Shown piece by piece: positions 7,840 through 16,766 of a stretch of DNA of 64,000 nucleotides. Made by a program: the position numbers and the translations under genes. The notes beneath the pieces are model-generated. The model had not been told where the DNA came from. It saw only the letters and a list, made by a program, of their open reading frames with translations, and did no database searches. Source of the stretch: Effusibacillus consociatus (lineage in GTDB: Bacteria; Bacillota; Bacilli; Tumebacillales; Effusibacillaceae); NCBI RefSeq assembly GCF_042652925.1, contig NZ_JBHSHC010000119.1, positions 1 through 64,000 on the forward strand, written 5' to 3'. Each line of letters begins with the position of its first letter. The first letter of the stretch is position 1.

Positions 7840-8715
7840 TCACAGCCTGCATTGTTTTACTTCCTTCGGCCAGATTTGATAGATCGCATGGGCAACACCA
7901 TGTTCATCATTGGTAAGTGTGGTCCTGTCTGCATTCAGTTTCAATGACTCCTCCGCATTCCCCATTGCTACACTGATACCGGCCACTTCAAACATGCTAA
8001 GATCGTTCAAACTGTCTCCTAGCACTACACAGTCTTGAATGGAAATGTTATATGCCTCAGCCATGCGGCTTAAGCCGAACCCTTTTGTCGCTTGTTGATG
8101 GTTAATTTCAATATTATGATGTGCTGAGGAACTGATATAGATTTCAGGTATCGCCTTCAAAAATGACAGGGTATCTGACAACTTCCCCTCATTGAAGGAG
8201 AAGAACAGCAATTTATAGATGTCCGACTTGTACAAAAGAGACTCGATATCCAGACTCTGTTTGCTTGTCGCTTGAAGGAACTGTTTATGCGCAATGTCCA
8301 TTACGGTGTCTGCCTTCGAGTCCGGATCTGCACACCGCATTTCGTTCATCTCGGCTTCTAAGCAGGATAACGCTTGTTGGTTAACAAAAACTCCTTCTTC
8401 TGTATACACTTCCAAATATGAGTTTGAATCCAGTGCATATTTTACAATCTGATCTGCAATGTCTGAATGAATTGGCAATTGATAAACCGTATCACCTTCT
8501 TCAGATCGAATATCCGCCCCATTTAAACTGATAACAGGACAAATGATTTCCGCTTCCCGCAGGGGGCCCAAGGCATCCTTGTAATGTCTTCCGGTAGCAA
8601 TGACTACCTTAACTCCTCTGCTTTGTAAATAGTTAATTGCTTGACTATTTTCGGGACTGATACTTCCTTTTGAATTTAACAGTGTTCCATCCATATCCAG
8701 GGCAATCAATTTCAT
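7840..8715 (-). CDS. Cof-type HAD-IIB sugar-phosphate phosphatase
   Basis: 291 residues with HAD motif I LDMDGTLLNS (nucleophile Asp7, acid/base Asp9), motif II IATGR, conserved Lys in the ATKGFGL segment and motif IV LGDSLNDLSMF. A type IIB cap lies between motifs II and III. The family dephosphorylates small phosphorylated metabolites such as sugar phosphates and nucleotides. The ATG overlaps the stop of the upstream DeoR-type regulator by four bases, so the pair is one operon, and the phosphatase substrate may be linked to the regulator's ligand. Confidence 0.88.
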   Translation of the reverse strand: MKLIALDMDGTLLNSKGSISPENSQAINYLQSRGVKVVIATGRHYKDALGPLREAEIICPVISLNGADIRSEEGDTVYQLPIHSDIADQIVKYALDSNSYLEVYTEEGVFVNQQALSCLEAEMNEMRCADPDSKADTVMDIAHKQFLQATSKQSLDIESLLYKSDIYKLLFFSFNEGKLSDTLSFLKAIPEIYISSSAHHNIEINHQQATKGFGLSRMAEAYNISIQDCVVLGDSLNDLSMFEVAGISVAMGNAEESLKLNADRTTLTNDEHGVAHAIYQIWPKEVKQCRL

Positions 8716-9479
8716 CTGTCTTCCTCCACCGTTACAACCTGCACTTTTAATTCAGATAACTTCATTGCCAGGTTCTCATCAGGTATTTTGTCTGTAATCA
8801 AAATATCGATCTTTTCCAAGCCGCATACACGATAAAATAATTGTTTTCCAAATTTCGTATGATCGGCGAGAACAATAACCTGTTCGGAACGGGCAATCAT
8901 CTCCCGAATTGTAGCTCCATCGTCTTCATTTTTATAGAACAGCCCCTCTGAAGTGATGCCGCTCACCCCCATAAACACCTTATTCGCTCGATATTCTTTG
9001 ATTTTTTCGATTGTCGACGGGCCATACAGATGACGATATTTTGGATGGAGCTTACCACCCGGCAAATAAACGGTGGTTTCCTCGTTATCCAGTAAAATAC
9101 TGGCCAGATCAATGGAGTTGGTCACGACCGTTATGTTCGTTGCGGTTAAGAATTTTGCCAAATTCTGAACAGTCGTTGATGCATCCATGAGTAAGTGATC
9201 GTGATCATTCACAAAGGCCGTGGCTTTCTTCCCAATCTTTTCTTTAATGGAACTCTCAATACTTTCCCTTTCATGAAAGCCTTGGACTTCATACTGCCGG
9301 GATGGCAATAGAGCGCCGCCATGTGTACGAATAATCGCATTTCGTTCCTGAAGTTTTATGAGATCTCTCCGAGCTGTATCTTTCGAAACATCAAACAGCT
9401 CACATATTTCCGGAATCGTGATTTTCCGGTTTTTCTCCAAATAATCCAAGATCGACAACAGTCGTTCTTCCTGAAACAT
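8712..9479 (-). CDS. DeoR/GlpR-family transcriptional repressor
   Basis: 255 residues. N-terminal DeoR winged helix-turn-helix (RLLSILDYLEKN ... LFDVSKDTARRDLIKLQ ... IRTHGGALL), followed by a DeoRC sugar-phosphate isomerase-like sensor domain (MDASTTVQNLAKFL, ADHTKFGKQLFYRV). Such proteins repress sugar-catabolic genes and release DNA on binding a phosphorylated sugar. It is the first gene of a two-gene minus-strand operon with the HAD phosphatase. Paired TTTATGATC repeats upstream may be its own operator. Confidence 0.88.
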   Translation of the reverse strand: MFQEERLLSILDYLEKNRKITIPEICELFDVSKDTARRDLIKLQERNAIIRTHGGALLPSRQYEVQGFHERESIESSIKEKIGKKATAFVNDHDHLLMDASTTVQNLAKFLTATNITVVTNSIDLASILLDNEETTVYLPGGKLHPKYRHLYGPSTIEKIKEYRANKVFMGVSGITSEGLFYKNEDDGATIREMIARSEQVIVLADHTKFGKQLFYRVCGLEKIDILITDKIPDENLAMKLSELKVQVVTVEEDR

Positions 9480-9539
9480 TTTCGAATCCCCTTAGTGCGT
9501 TTTCTTTATTTTGTACCATGTTATAAGTTTTTTCAAGAC

Positions 9540-9568
9540 TTTATGATCATATTTAAGTTTTTATGATC
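9540..9568. promoter_or_regulatory. Paired TTTATGATC repeats, possible DeoR operator
   Basis: TTTATGATC occurs twice with starts exactly 20 bases apart (two helical turns), 61-89 bases upstream of the DeoR-type gene start. Spacing and position suit an autoregulatory operator; the link is inference. Confidence 0.35.
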
Positions 9569-9746
9569 TATTTTGCATTTATCTAGTCCCTGCCCCTCAA
9601 AAATGGATGAGGAACAGTCGCAGAATGTGGTACGATGTGGACAAGAGGTGTCCATCGTGAATATACTGCTTACAAGGGACGAACCGGATGAACGAGATCG
9701 CCGATAGAGTCGATCAAATCCTGCGCCATCCTTCGTTTCCCGTTCG

Positions 9747-9775
9747 TTGACGCGATTCGACAAACCCGATACACT
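9747..9775 (+). promoter_or_regulatory. SigA-type promoter of asnB
   Basis: TTGACG, 17-base spacer, TACACT, 38 bases before the asnB start. The remaining part of the 334-base gap upstream (9480-9746) shows no gene apart from the DeoR-side repeats. Confidence 0.6.
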
Positions 9776-9813
9776 TGAAATAAGCTCGTATGATAGAAAG
9801 TGAGGCTACATAC

Positions 9814-11742
9814 ATGTGTGGAATTTGTGGCATGGTGACCAAGGATGGTCGTCCTGCAGATCAAATGGTCCTGGAACAAATGACCGATTTGATCGTACAT
9901 CGCGGACCCGATGATACGGGGGTTCATTTTGACAGGAACGTTGGCTTGGGGTTCCGGCGGCTGTCAATTATTGACCTTGAGGGGGGTCATCAACCACTGT
10001 CGAATGAGGACGGTTCAGTTTGGATCGTGTTTAACGGCGAGATTTATAACTATAAGGAAATTCGCCGTTGGCTGATCGATCGTGGTCACAAATTCACAAC
10101 AGAATCAGACACGGAAGTGATCGTCCACCTCTACGAAGAAAAAGGTCCGGATTGTGTAAAGGACCTTCGGGGCATGTTCGGATTTGCAATTTGGGATTCC
10201 AATAAGAATCAGGTTATGGTGGCCCGTGATCATTTTGGAATTAAACCGCTATACTATGCGGAGACCGCCGATACCATAGCGTTTGGCTCCGAAATTAAAA
10301 GCTTGCTGGCTGTGCCAGGGGTACAGAGGGAAGTAAGCCAGGAGGCGTTTTGGAACTATCTGACCTTTCAATATGCACCGGATCCATTAACCATGTTCAA
10401 GGGAATTTACAAGCTTCCGGCTGCTCACTACATGATTGTCAAAGACGGCAAACTGTCTTTGCAGCGTTATTGGGAAGTCCGATTCGACGAAGGCGATCAA
10501 CCGCTTTCCTATTATATTGAGGGAACGCGGGAAATTCTGCGAAACTCCGTGCAAGCTCATATGAATTCAGATGTGCCTCGCGGTGCCTTCCTGTCGAGCG
10601 GCGTAGACTCGAGTACGATTGTTGCCCTTCTAAAAGAGCTTGAACAGGTGAAGACATTTACCGTTGGCTTTGAAGGAGCCGGCGGACAAAGTGAAATTGA
10701 GTACGCCCGCCAGACAGCGCGTATTCTCGGTACTGAACATCGGGATACCATTATCAGCGCCAAAGAATATCTCGATATCCTTCCGAAGCTGATGTATTAC
10801 CAGGATGAGCCGGTTGCCGATCCGGCCGCGATCGCTCTGTATTTTGTCGCTGAGCTGGCGTCGCAGTATGTTACCGTCGTTCTCTCCGGCGAGGGAGCTG
10901 ACGAAGTATTCGGCGGGTACACGATCTATCGGGAACCGCTGTCCCTGCGAATGTTTGATTATCTTCCGCCTTCCATGCGCCGATCCCTTGGCGGATTTGC
11001 AAAAAATTGGCCGGAGGGCATGAAGGGGCGTTCTTTCCTGATGCGGGGTTCCAAGACCGTGCAGGAACGCTTTGTCGGCAATGCATTCATTTTCGATGAG
11101 GAAATGAAAGAACAATTTGTTCATTTCAACCCGGATCAGCTTGGATTGCGCCGTCCGATGGATATCACCGGCGTTTATTACGACCGTGCGAAGAACTATG
11201 ACGATGTAACCAAAATGCAGTTTCTCGATTTTCATACATGGCTCACCGGGGACATCTTGATGAAAGCGGACAAGATGACCATGGCAAACTCGTTGGAGTT
11301 ACGGGTGCCATTCCTTGACAAGGAAGTGTTCGAATTCGCATCCAAGATTCCGATGAAATATCGAATGATGAACGGTACAACCAAATATGTTCTGCGTGAA
11401 GCGGTTAAAGACATCCTGCCTCGTGAAGTGGCGGAGCGTCCGAAACTTGGATTCCCTGTTCCGACAAGGAAATGGCTGAAAGACGAATTTTATGGTTGGG
11501 CTCGAGAATTGATTGACGCAAGCCCGGTGGACCATTTGATCAATAAACAGTTTGTCCAGCAGCTGCTTGATGAACATAAAAATAATGTCCGTGATAACTC
11601 CCGCAAGGTATGGACCGTTTTGATCTTCATGCTTTGGCATCAGATCTATGTGGAGCAGTCTGTATCTGTTGCCAGTTCGGTAAGCCCCAATGTCCAACTC
11701 AGAAGAACACACGGAAAAGAGTTGGTTGGCACAAAAGAATAG
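9814..11742 (+). CDS. asnB: Glutamine-hydrolysing asparagine synthetase
   Basis: 642 residues. The start is set at MCGICG because the N-terminal Cys, exposed after Met removal, is the glutaminase nucleophile; an in-frame ATG eight codons upstream would bury it. Domains: class II glutamine amidotransferase (1-~200, with RRLSIIDL, NGEIYN and ESDTEV), then the asparagine synthase domain with the PP-loop LSSGVDSS and SGEGADEVFGGY. It makes Asn from Asp, ATP and glutamine. It is a single gene between its own promoter and a terminator. Length fits the long AsnB type. Confidence 0.93.
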   Translation: MCGICGMVTKDGRPADQMVLEQMTDLIVHRGPDDTGVHFDRNVGLGFRRLSIIDLEGGHQPLSNEDGSVWIVFNGEIYNYKEIRRWLIDRGHKFTTESDTEVIVHLYEEKGPDCVKDLRGMFGFAIWDSNKNQVMVARDHFGIKPLYYAETADTIAFGSEIKSLLAVPGVQREVSQEAFWNYLTFQYAPDPLTMFKGIYKLPAAHYMIVKDGKLSLQRYWEVRFDEGDQPLSYYIEGTREILRNSVQAHMNSDVPRGAFLSSGVDSSTIVALLKELEQVKTFTVGFEGAGGQSEIEYARQTARILGTEHRDTIISAKEYLDILPKLMYYQDEPVADPAAIALYFVAELASQYVTVVLSGEGADEVFGGYTIYREPLSLRMFDYLPPSMRRSLGGFAKNWPEGMKGRSFLMRGSKTVQERFVGNAFIFDEEMKEQFVHFNPDQLGLRRPMDITGVYYDRAKNYDDVTKMQFLDFHTWLTGDILMKADKMTMANSLELRVPFLDKEVFEFASKIPMKYRMMNGTTKYVLREAVKDILPREVAERPKLGFPVPTRKWLKDEFYGWARELIDASPVDHLINKQFVQQLLDEHKNNVRDNSRKVWTVLIFMLWHQIYVEQSVSVASSVSPNVQLRRTHGKELVGTKE

Positions 11743-11751
11743 CGTGTCAAC

Positions 11752-11793
11752 GAAGAAGCTGAAGGCCACAACGGCTAAAGGCTTCTTCTTTAT
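11752..11793 (+). terminator. asnB terminator
   Basis: GAAGAAGC ... GCTTCTTC outer stem with an inner GGCC/GGCT stem, ending in TTTAT. Confidence 0.6.
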
Positions 11794-11812
11794 GTAAGAT
11801 CATAAAAAATCA

Positions 11813-11842
11813 TTGAGCCAACCAAGAGCGGAATGGTATACT
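11813..11842 (+). promoter_or_regulatory. SigA-type promoter of pheB-thrC-thrB
   Basis: TTGAGC, 18-base spacer, TATACT. It predicts a leader of about 120 bases before the GTG of the ACT-domain gene. Confidence 0.6.
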
Positions 11843-11849
11843 GTCTACT

Positions 11850-11970
11850 ATACAAAGACGATGATCCTCCTGCAGTGAACAGAGCCCGACTCAGCACTCT
11901 GGTGCCCCGGCGCCCTTGTGCCTAAGGCTACGGAATCACATTGCCGTGAGAGCATGAAAGGGAGAGTCTA
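11850..11970 (+). other. Long leader of the threonine operon, no known riboswitch
   Basis: The leader is GC-rich with self-complementary pieces (for example around CTGGTGCCCCGGCGCC) but lacks a T-box AGGGTGG core, SAM or lysine aptamer signature. A short ORF with few Thr codons argues against classic attenuation. Its role is unknown. Confidence 0.3.
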
Positions 11971-12414
11971 GTGAAACCACGCAGAAGATTTTACTTGGTG
12001 GCCGAAGAAATCATGCCGGAAGCGATGATCAAAACGGTTGAAGTAAAGGACATGCTGGCCAGAGGGGAATTTGACACGGTGCATGATGCGGTTAACGTGG
12101 TGGGATTGTCTCGCTCCGCTTTTTATAAATATCGGGATTTGGTCTTTCTGTATGACGATGAGAAAAGAGAGCGTTTAATCACTTTATCGTTAATACTTGA
12201 ACACCGGTCGGGTATCTTGTCAAATGTTCTGAATACGATTGCCCAAACGGGAGGCAACATTATAACGATCACACAAGGTATGCCTCTTAGCCAAGCGGCT
12301 CACGTGACGGCAACAGTGGATATTCGTCATTTGGACGTATCCGTGGATGAATTGACGGTGACACTGCAGAATATGCAGGGTGTCCGAAAAGCGGAAGTTG
12401 TGGGTTACAGCTAA
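11971..12414 (+). CDS. pheB: ACT-domain protein PheB (UPF0735)
   Basis: 147 residues, the normal family length. N-terminal helical part with LSRSAFYKYRD, then a C-terminal ACT domain (ILEHRSGILSNVLNTIAQTGGNI). PheB-type proteins sit next to amino-acid genes and are thought to sense an amino acid; the name comes from a phenylalanine-linked locus, not from known chorismate mutase activity. GTG start with AAAGGGAGAG eight bases upstream. First gene of an operon with thrC and thrB; hom, its usual neighbour, is missing here. Confidence 0.88.
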   Translation: MKPRRRFYLVAEEIMPEAMIKTVEVKDMLARGEFDTVHDAVNVVGLSRSAFYKYRDLVFLYDDEKRERLITLSLILEHRSGILSNVLNTIAQTGGNIITITQGMPLSQAAHVTATVDIRHLDVSVDELTVTLQNMQGVRKAEVVGYS

Positions 12415-12436
12415 TTTCAGATAGGAGAGAGAACCA

Positions 12437-13486
12437 ATGTGGAGAGGAATTGTGGAAGAGTACAGAGAGTTTATGCCCGTATCTGACGATACGCCAATCG
12501 TTACATTGTTTGAAGGCAATACCCCCTTATACAAAGCAAACAGGCTTTCAAATGCAGCAGGGGTTGAAGTTTGGCTCAAATATGATGGATTAAACCCTAC
12601 CGGTTCATTTAAGGACCGCGGAATGGCAATGGCGGTAACGAAAGCGAAAGAAGAGGGGGCAGAAGTGTTAATCTGTGCCTCGACCGGCAATACGTCCGCT
12701 GCCGCAGCGGCCTATGCCGCCAGTGCAGGAATGAAGGCAGTAGTCGTTATTCCTCATGGGAAAGTTGCTTTGGGAAAATTGGCTCAAACCATCATGTATG
12801 GTGCGGAAATTATCGAAATCGAGGGGAACTTTGACGAGGCGTTGGCGATCGTCCGCCAAATTGCGGAAAGTCATCCCATTAAATTGGTGAACTCTGTGAA
12901 CCCGTATCGGATTGAAGGGCAGAAAACCGGCGCGTTTGAGGTGTGTGACGCTTTGGGTGAAGCACCTACTCATCTGGCAATTCCGGTAGGGAACGCGGGC
13001 AATATTACCGCATATTGGAAAGGGTTTAACGAATACCGAAAGAATCGTCGTTCCGGTAAACTCCCGAAGATGATCGGGTTTGAAGCAACCGGTGCGGCTG
13101 CCATTGTAAGGGGCAAACCGATTGAAAATCCGGAAACAATTGCGACCGCAATTCGGATTGGGAACCCGGCGAGCTGGGAGCCTGCAGTGCAAGCCGCAAA
13201 GGACTCCAAAGGAAAGATCGACCACGTTGGGGACGACGAAATTTTGGAAGCGTATCGCATGATTGCGGCCGAAGGCGTATTCTGTGAACCGGGTTCTGCC
13301 GCATCGGTAGCCGGTGTTTTAAAGCTTGCAAAAGCAGGCTGCTTCGCAAACAATGATCGAGTGGTCTGTGTATTGACCGGAAATGGATTAAAAGACCCTG
13401 AAACGGCTATGAAACATGGCGTGTCAATTGAGACAAAGGTCGTAGCTGCTAAGGAAGAGGCGGTAGTGAAAGCGATCTTTAAGTAG
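12437..13486 (+). CDS. thrC: Threonine synthase
   Basis: 349 residues, a short-form PLP-dependent synthase that turns O-phosphohomoserine into threonine. The PLP lysine is in GSFKDRGMAMAV, the phosphate-binding loop is CASTGNTSAAAAAY, and PVGNAGNITAYWKG follows. AGGAGAGA precedes the ATG. It is followed after 11 bases by thrB, which makes its substrate, so the two steps are encoded together. Confidence 0.95.
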   Translation: MWRGIVEEYREFMPVSDDTPIVTLFEGNTPLYKANRLSNAAGVEVWLKYDGLNPTGSFKDRGMAMAVTKAKEEGAEVLICASTGNTSAAAAAYAASAGMKAVVVIPHGKVALGKLAQTIMYGAEIIEIEGNFDEALAIVRQIAESHPIKLVNSVNPYRIEGQKTGAFEVCDALGEAPTHLAIPVGNAGNITAYWKGFNEYRKNRRSGKLPKMIGFEATGAAAIVRGKPIENPETIATAIRIGNPASWEPAVQAAKDSKGKIDHVGDDEILEAYRMIAAEGVFCEPGSAASVAGVLKLAKAGCFANNDRVVCVLTGNGLKDPETAMKHGVSIETKVVAAKEEAVVKAIFK

Positions 13487-13497
13487 GAGGGATCAGA

Positions 13498-14418
13498 ATG
13501 GGAGTTTGTGTACGCATTCCGGCGACAACTGCCAATCTGGGTCCTGGCTTTGATACTTTGGGTATGGCGCTATCGCTTTATAATACTCTGGAAGCTGCCT
13601 GGTCATCGGGCAGCTTGGAATTTGAAGTGACAGGTGACGGTGCCGAATTGGTCCCGCGCGACGCTACCAATGTAGTTTATCAGGCCATGCATTCAGTGTT
13701 TGAAAAAGTCGGCCAAGCCTCCCTTTTGGAAGAAAGGGGAGTACGGATTCACATTCACAATAATGTTCCCGTCACTCGCGGATTGGGGAGTTCCGCAACC
13801 GCAATTGTCGGCGGTTTATGGGCAGCCAACGTGCTGCTCGGTCAGCCTTTGTCTGAGGATGAATTGGTTCACATGGCTGTTGAAATCGAAGGGCATCCGG
13901 ATAATGTTACGCCGGCAATCTTCGGGGGAATCGTGGTTTCAGGAATGGTGAACGGGAAAGTCTATTCCAAAAGGTTTTCCCCGCCCCCCGAAATGAGCTG
14001 TGTGGTGGCAATTCCGGACTTTCAGCTTGCAACCAAGACGAGTCGGAAAGCTCTCCCGCCGGCGGTTTCCCATGCAGATGCCGTTCATAACGTGAGTCGA
14101 AGCAGTCTGATGGTGGCTGCGCTGGTGGAAGGAAATTTTGACATGCTTTGCAATCTGATGGACGATCGATTGCATGAACCTTATCGAATGCCGTTGGTTC
14201 CGGGAATGAAGGATGCGATTGCACGGGCGAAAGAGGCTGGTGCTTTGGCGGCTGTTCTATCGGGGTCGGGTCCAACGTTAATCGCATTTTGCAAGGAAAG
14301 AGCAGATCGGATAGGAACTGCTTTGCAAGAAGGTTTTCAGGCAGAAGGGATTGGCTCTGAAATCATGATTCTGTCTCCCGCGGAGCAGGGGGTAGAAATT
14401 TTTTCATCTGATACTTAA
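13498..14418 (+). CDS. thrB: Homoserine kinase
   Basis: 306 residues of the GHMP kinase family: substrate-binding start VRIPATTANLGPGFDTLG, ATP loop PVTRGLGSSATA, and C-terminal motif GALAAVLSGSGPTLIAF. Phosphorylates homoserine with ATP, giving the substrate of ThrC. AGGAGGG precedes the ATG. Last gene of the pheB-thrC-thrB operon; no clear terminator directly follows before the next gene. Confidence 0.95.
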   Translation: MGVCVRIPATTANLGPGFDTLGMALSLYNTLEAAWSSGSLEFEVTGDGAELVPRDATNVVYQAMHSVFEKVGQASLLEERGVRIHIHNNVPVTRGLGSSATAIVGGLWAANVLLGQPLSEDELVHMAVEIEGHPDNVTPAIFGGIVVSGMVNGKVYSKRFSPPPEMSCVVAIPDFQLATKTSRKALPPAVSHADAVHNVSRSSLMVAALVEGNFDMLCNLMDDRLHEPYRMPLVPGMKDAIARAKEAGALAAVLSGSGPTLIAFCKERADRIGTALQEGFQAEGIGSEIMILSPAEQGVEIFSSDT

Positions 14419-14479
14419 TAATTCCTCCTCTTTTGTGCACCCTATAGAGGGTTTTTCAAAGCATAAAAGAGGTGATGGA

Positions 14480-14941
14480 ATGAATTGGAGACAAAAAGCA
14501 GTTGGTCTTGGAGTGGTTTTGGCTGCTCTTTCCACCCCAATTCCGAGTTGGGCAGCCGGTGCAGAAGGCGGGGGCGCTGCTCGACAAGAAGTGTCGAAAG
14601 ACTCGACAGAGGTTCATGAGATGCAACGGCAAATCAATGAACTATCAGAAACTGTGAAAAAACAACAAGAACAATTACGTTCTCTCGCGGAACAAAAACA
14701 TGTAAAATTAAATATTATTCAGTATGACGAATTAATAAAGAAAATACATCAGTATAACGAAGTTGACAAAAAACTTCAGGGACAGTTGAACGCCGCCCGG
14801 CAATCCCGCAATGAATCAAAACAAAAAGAGATTTTGGCCGCATTAACCGCCAATAAGAAAAATCAGTTAGCTGTAATGCAGGAAGCTGAAAGGTTATTGT
14901 CTTCGGAAATCCAAAAACTCAAAAACCTTCCCTCCTCATAG
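14480..14941 (+). CDS. Secreted coiled-coil protein, unknown
   Basis: 153 residues. Signal peptide (MNWRQKAVGLGVVLAALSTPIPSWA-AG) with an Ala-x-Ala-like cleavage site, then a Gly-rich linker and long heptad-rich helices (EMQRQINELSETVKKQQEQLRSL and a Lys/Gln-rich second half). The ATG is chosen for AGAGGTGATGGA upstream; an earlier ATG in frame would spoil the signal peptide. No enzyme motif is present. It could be an envelope or spore-associated structural protein; function unknown. Confidence 0.65.
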   Translation: MNWRQKAVGLGVVLAALSTPIPSWAAGAEGGGAARQEVSKDSTEVHEMQRQINELSETVKKQQEQLRSLAEQKHVKLNIIQYDELIKKIHQYNEVDKKLQGQLNAARQSRNESKQKEILAALTANKKNQLAVMQEAERLLSSEIQKLKNLPSS

Positions 14942-14945
14942 AGGC

Positions 14946-14980
14946 CCCTGTACCCATTCGGGTACAGGGTTTCTTTTTTC
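14946..14980 (+). terminator. Strong rho-independent terminator
   Basis: Perfect 10-bp stem CCCTGTACCC/GGGTACAGGG with ATTC loop and TTTCTTTTTT. Confidence 0.88.
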
Positions 14981-15094
14981 TCGAATCCCGTCGATTTAAG
15001 CAGGAAAATTGAGTAGGATCAACGACACGTTCCGGCAACAATCGCAGACAATCCACTGTAAAATTAGTTTAATAAGAATTCGTCAGCACTTTTT

Positions 15095-15154
15095 GGGTCC
15101 CCATAAAAGTACCCGGAATAAGCTGCGAAGGTTGATCTTCACTTTGATGGGCCC
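15095..15154 (+). repeat. Interspersed hairpin repeat, copy A
   Basis: About 60 bases: left arm GGGTCCCCATAAAAGTAC, centre GGAATAAGCTGCGAAG, right arm TCACTTTGATGGGCCC. The arms pair imperfectly. It ends 17 bases before the next gene's ATG. Related to the copies at 27995 and 36054. Confidence 0.7.
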
Positions 15155-15171
15155 GTTCCGGGAGGGAGAAA

Positions 15172-15966
15172 ATGAAGAGGTTTGGAATTCTTATATTGAT
15201 TCTGACTACGCTGTTATTTGGACAATCGACCGTTACAGCCAATCCTGGACAAGCTGCTGCCATTCACCAATGGAAGAATCGGATCGCTGATTCAAATCCG
15301 ATTTTTCATGACTGGAAAGATTCAACGGTTCGCCAGTTGTTTGCCGAATCTACGGCTTACGGACAGGAGGCTGTGGTGTGGCAGGTCGAGAACCAAAACC
15401 GGAATCTCGGATATTTTGTTACAGCCAGCAATGGACAAGCCCTGTTTGAATATAGCCCTGTCACACCGATTGAAATGCTGAAGAATCAGAAAGCGGGTCA
15501 TTATTTGTACATAGGGCCTGGAATGCATTTATTCCAAGTGGCGGATGCTGATCCGGATACGTGGATGAACCTTGCCAATGGGGAGACCATTCAGGGAAAG
15601 CCCATCCGGCAGAGAGCTTCAATTATCGGTGAGGCTCATGACTCTGAGGCAGGCGGGGAAAATTTCAAGGGAATCCAGTTTTCAACCGACACCCGTTCGG
15701 ATTACGGGATAGATGTAATGATCCAGTACGGTTTCGGCCACTCGGTTCCGTTTGACAAAAAATTATTGCCCGAAACGGGGGAGGCAGCCGGTTATCTGGT
15801 ATTCACCACTCTTGCGAAGGACTATTATTCCGTCTGGGCAATTACCGGGCTGCAAACCATTAGGGGCAATCTGGAAGTTCTGGAACTTCGCGATGTGTTT
15901 GCTGGGGCCGAATATCCGATTTATATCGGGACAGATCCGGCCGTAAATTGGGTTGGCTCCAGATAA
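15172..15966 (+). CDS. Secreted protein, unknown
   Basis: 264 residues with a signal peptide (KRFGILILILTTLLFGQSTVTA-NP) and a globular extracellular domain with no cysteine and no family I can name. The middle (LNRNLGYFVTASNGQALFEYS-like segment, then HYLYIGPGMHLFQV) resembles small beta-rich propeptide/inhibitor-like folds, but this is weak. GGGAGGGAGAAA is a good ribosome site. A hairpin repeat lies immediately upstream. Its 3' end overlaps the convergent yqhG gene by 46 bases. Confidence 0.7.
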   Translation: MKRFGILILILTTLLFGQSTVTANPGQAAAIHQWKNRIADSNPIFHDWKDSTVRQLFAESTAYGQEAVVWQVENQNRNLGYFVTASNGQALFEYSPVTPIEMLKNQKAGHYLYIGPGMHLFQVADADPDTWMNLANGETIQGKPIRQRASIIGEAHDSEAGGENFKGIQFSTDTRSDYGIDVMIQYGFGHSVPFDKKLLPETGEAAGYLVFTTLAKDYYSVWAITGLQTIRGNLEVLELRDVFAGAEYPIYIGTDPAVNWVGSR

Positions 15967-16766
15967 AGCAGGGCAAAGTGCAGGGGAGTCACCTGGATGC
16001 GGGGCTGACAGCGCCATTTCAGTTCCGCGGTTCGCAGTTCTCTTTCGGCTGAATAGATTGCCATTTGCTCTTGGTTATCAAACATCAACGACTGGTAATA
16101 CGTTTCAAGTTGTTCAATTTCGTGGGATAACTGTTCGAGGGCTGCCTCGGCCCAGGAATGGTCTTCGCTTTGGATTTCCTCCGTTACCGCATCCTTGATC
16201 TTTTGCCACCCCGTTTGGAGAGAGGCAATCAGGAACTGTCCGTTCGAGAATTGTTCTTTATAATACTCCGGCAGTTCATCCGTCATGGGAAGTTCACGAA
16301 TTTGTTCGTACAGATCCGGGATTACCTGGTTGCTTTTCAGGTTCACCCCGTAAGAACGAATCTCGTCTCTTCGTCTGTCGGCGATATAGGAAATTTTAAG
16401 ACTGGTTACCAAAAAAGGGACCCTCAGTCCGGTGGAAGTTCCATGCTGATACTGGCAAACAAATCGTCCCCTACGCGTTGCCGATTCAAAGATCTTTTCA
16501 AGTCGAAAGCTTCCGAGGGCCACCAGTTCGCACTTTTCCTCTCCTTCAATTTCCACTTCCGGATCGAACACCAGGTTTAAGACGGTAGGTTTCACTTCCT
16601 GTCCCGTAGCTTCCACCCACATCCAATAGTACGGACGATCGGTCAGTTCTTTATCGACCTCAATGGGAAGTTCGACTTGCAGAAAATTTGGCTCGTCCCG
16701 AAGGATCGGGGTGTTGGTCGCCTGGAAATATCGTCTGCAGTAGGATTGAATCTGCTCCTTATTCAT
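15921..16766 (-). CDS. yqhG: YqhG family protein
   Basis: 281 residues, soluble, acidic, with no signal or membrane segment. It resembles B. subtilis YqhG and sits in the same order (yqhG next to yqhH, divergent from gcvT). Conserved-looking parts include the N-terminal YCRRYFQATN and WMWVEATGQ, and a helical C-terminus. The start overlaps the yqhH stop by eight bases, so the two are translated together. Function is unknown; its link to a SNF2 helicase suggests a partner role. Confidence 0.82.
   Translation of the reverse strand: MNKEQIQSYCRRYFQATNTPILRDEPNFLQVELPIEVDKELTDRPYYWMWVEATGQEVKPTVLNLVFDPEVEIEGEEKCELVALGSFRLEKIFESATRRGRFVCQYQHGTSTGLRVPFLVTSLKISYIADRRRDEIRSYGVNLKSNQVIPDLYEQIRELPMTDELPEYYKEQFSNGQFLIASLQTGWQKIKDAVTEEIQSEDHSWAEAALEQLSHEIEQLETYYQSLMFDNQEQMAIYSAERELRTAELKWRCQPRIQVTPLHFALLYLEPTQFTAGSVPI

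Noticed and set aside
11850..11970. T-box or amino-acid riboswitch for the threonine operon
   Set aside because: No AGGGTGG-type T-box core, no specifier loop context and no lysine/SAM consensus were seen.
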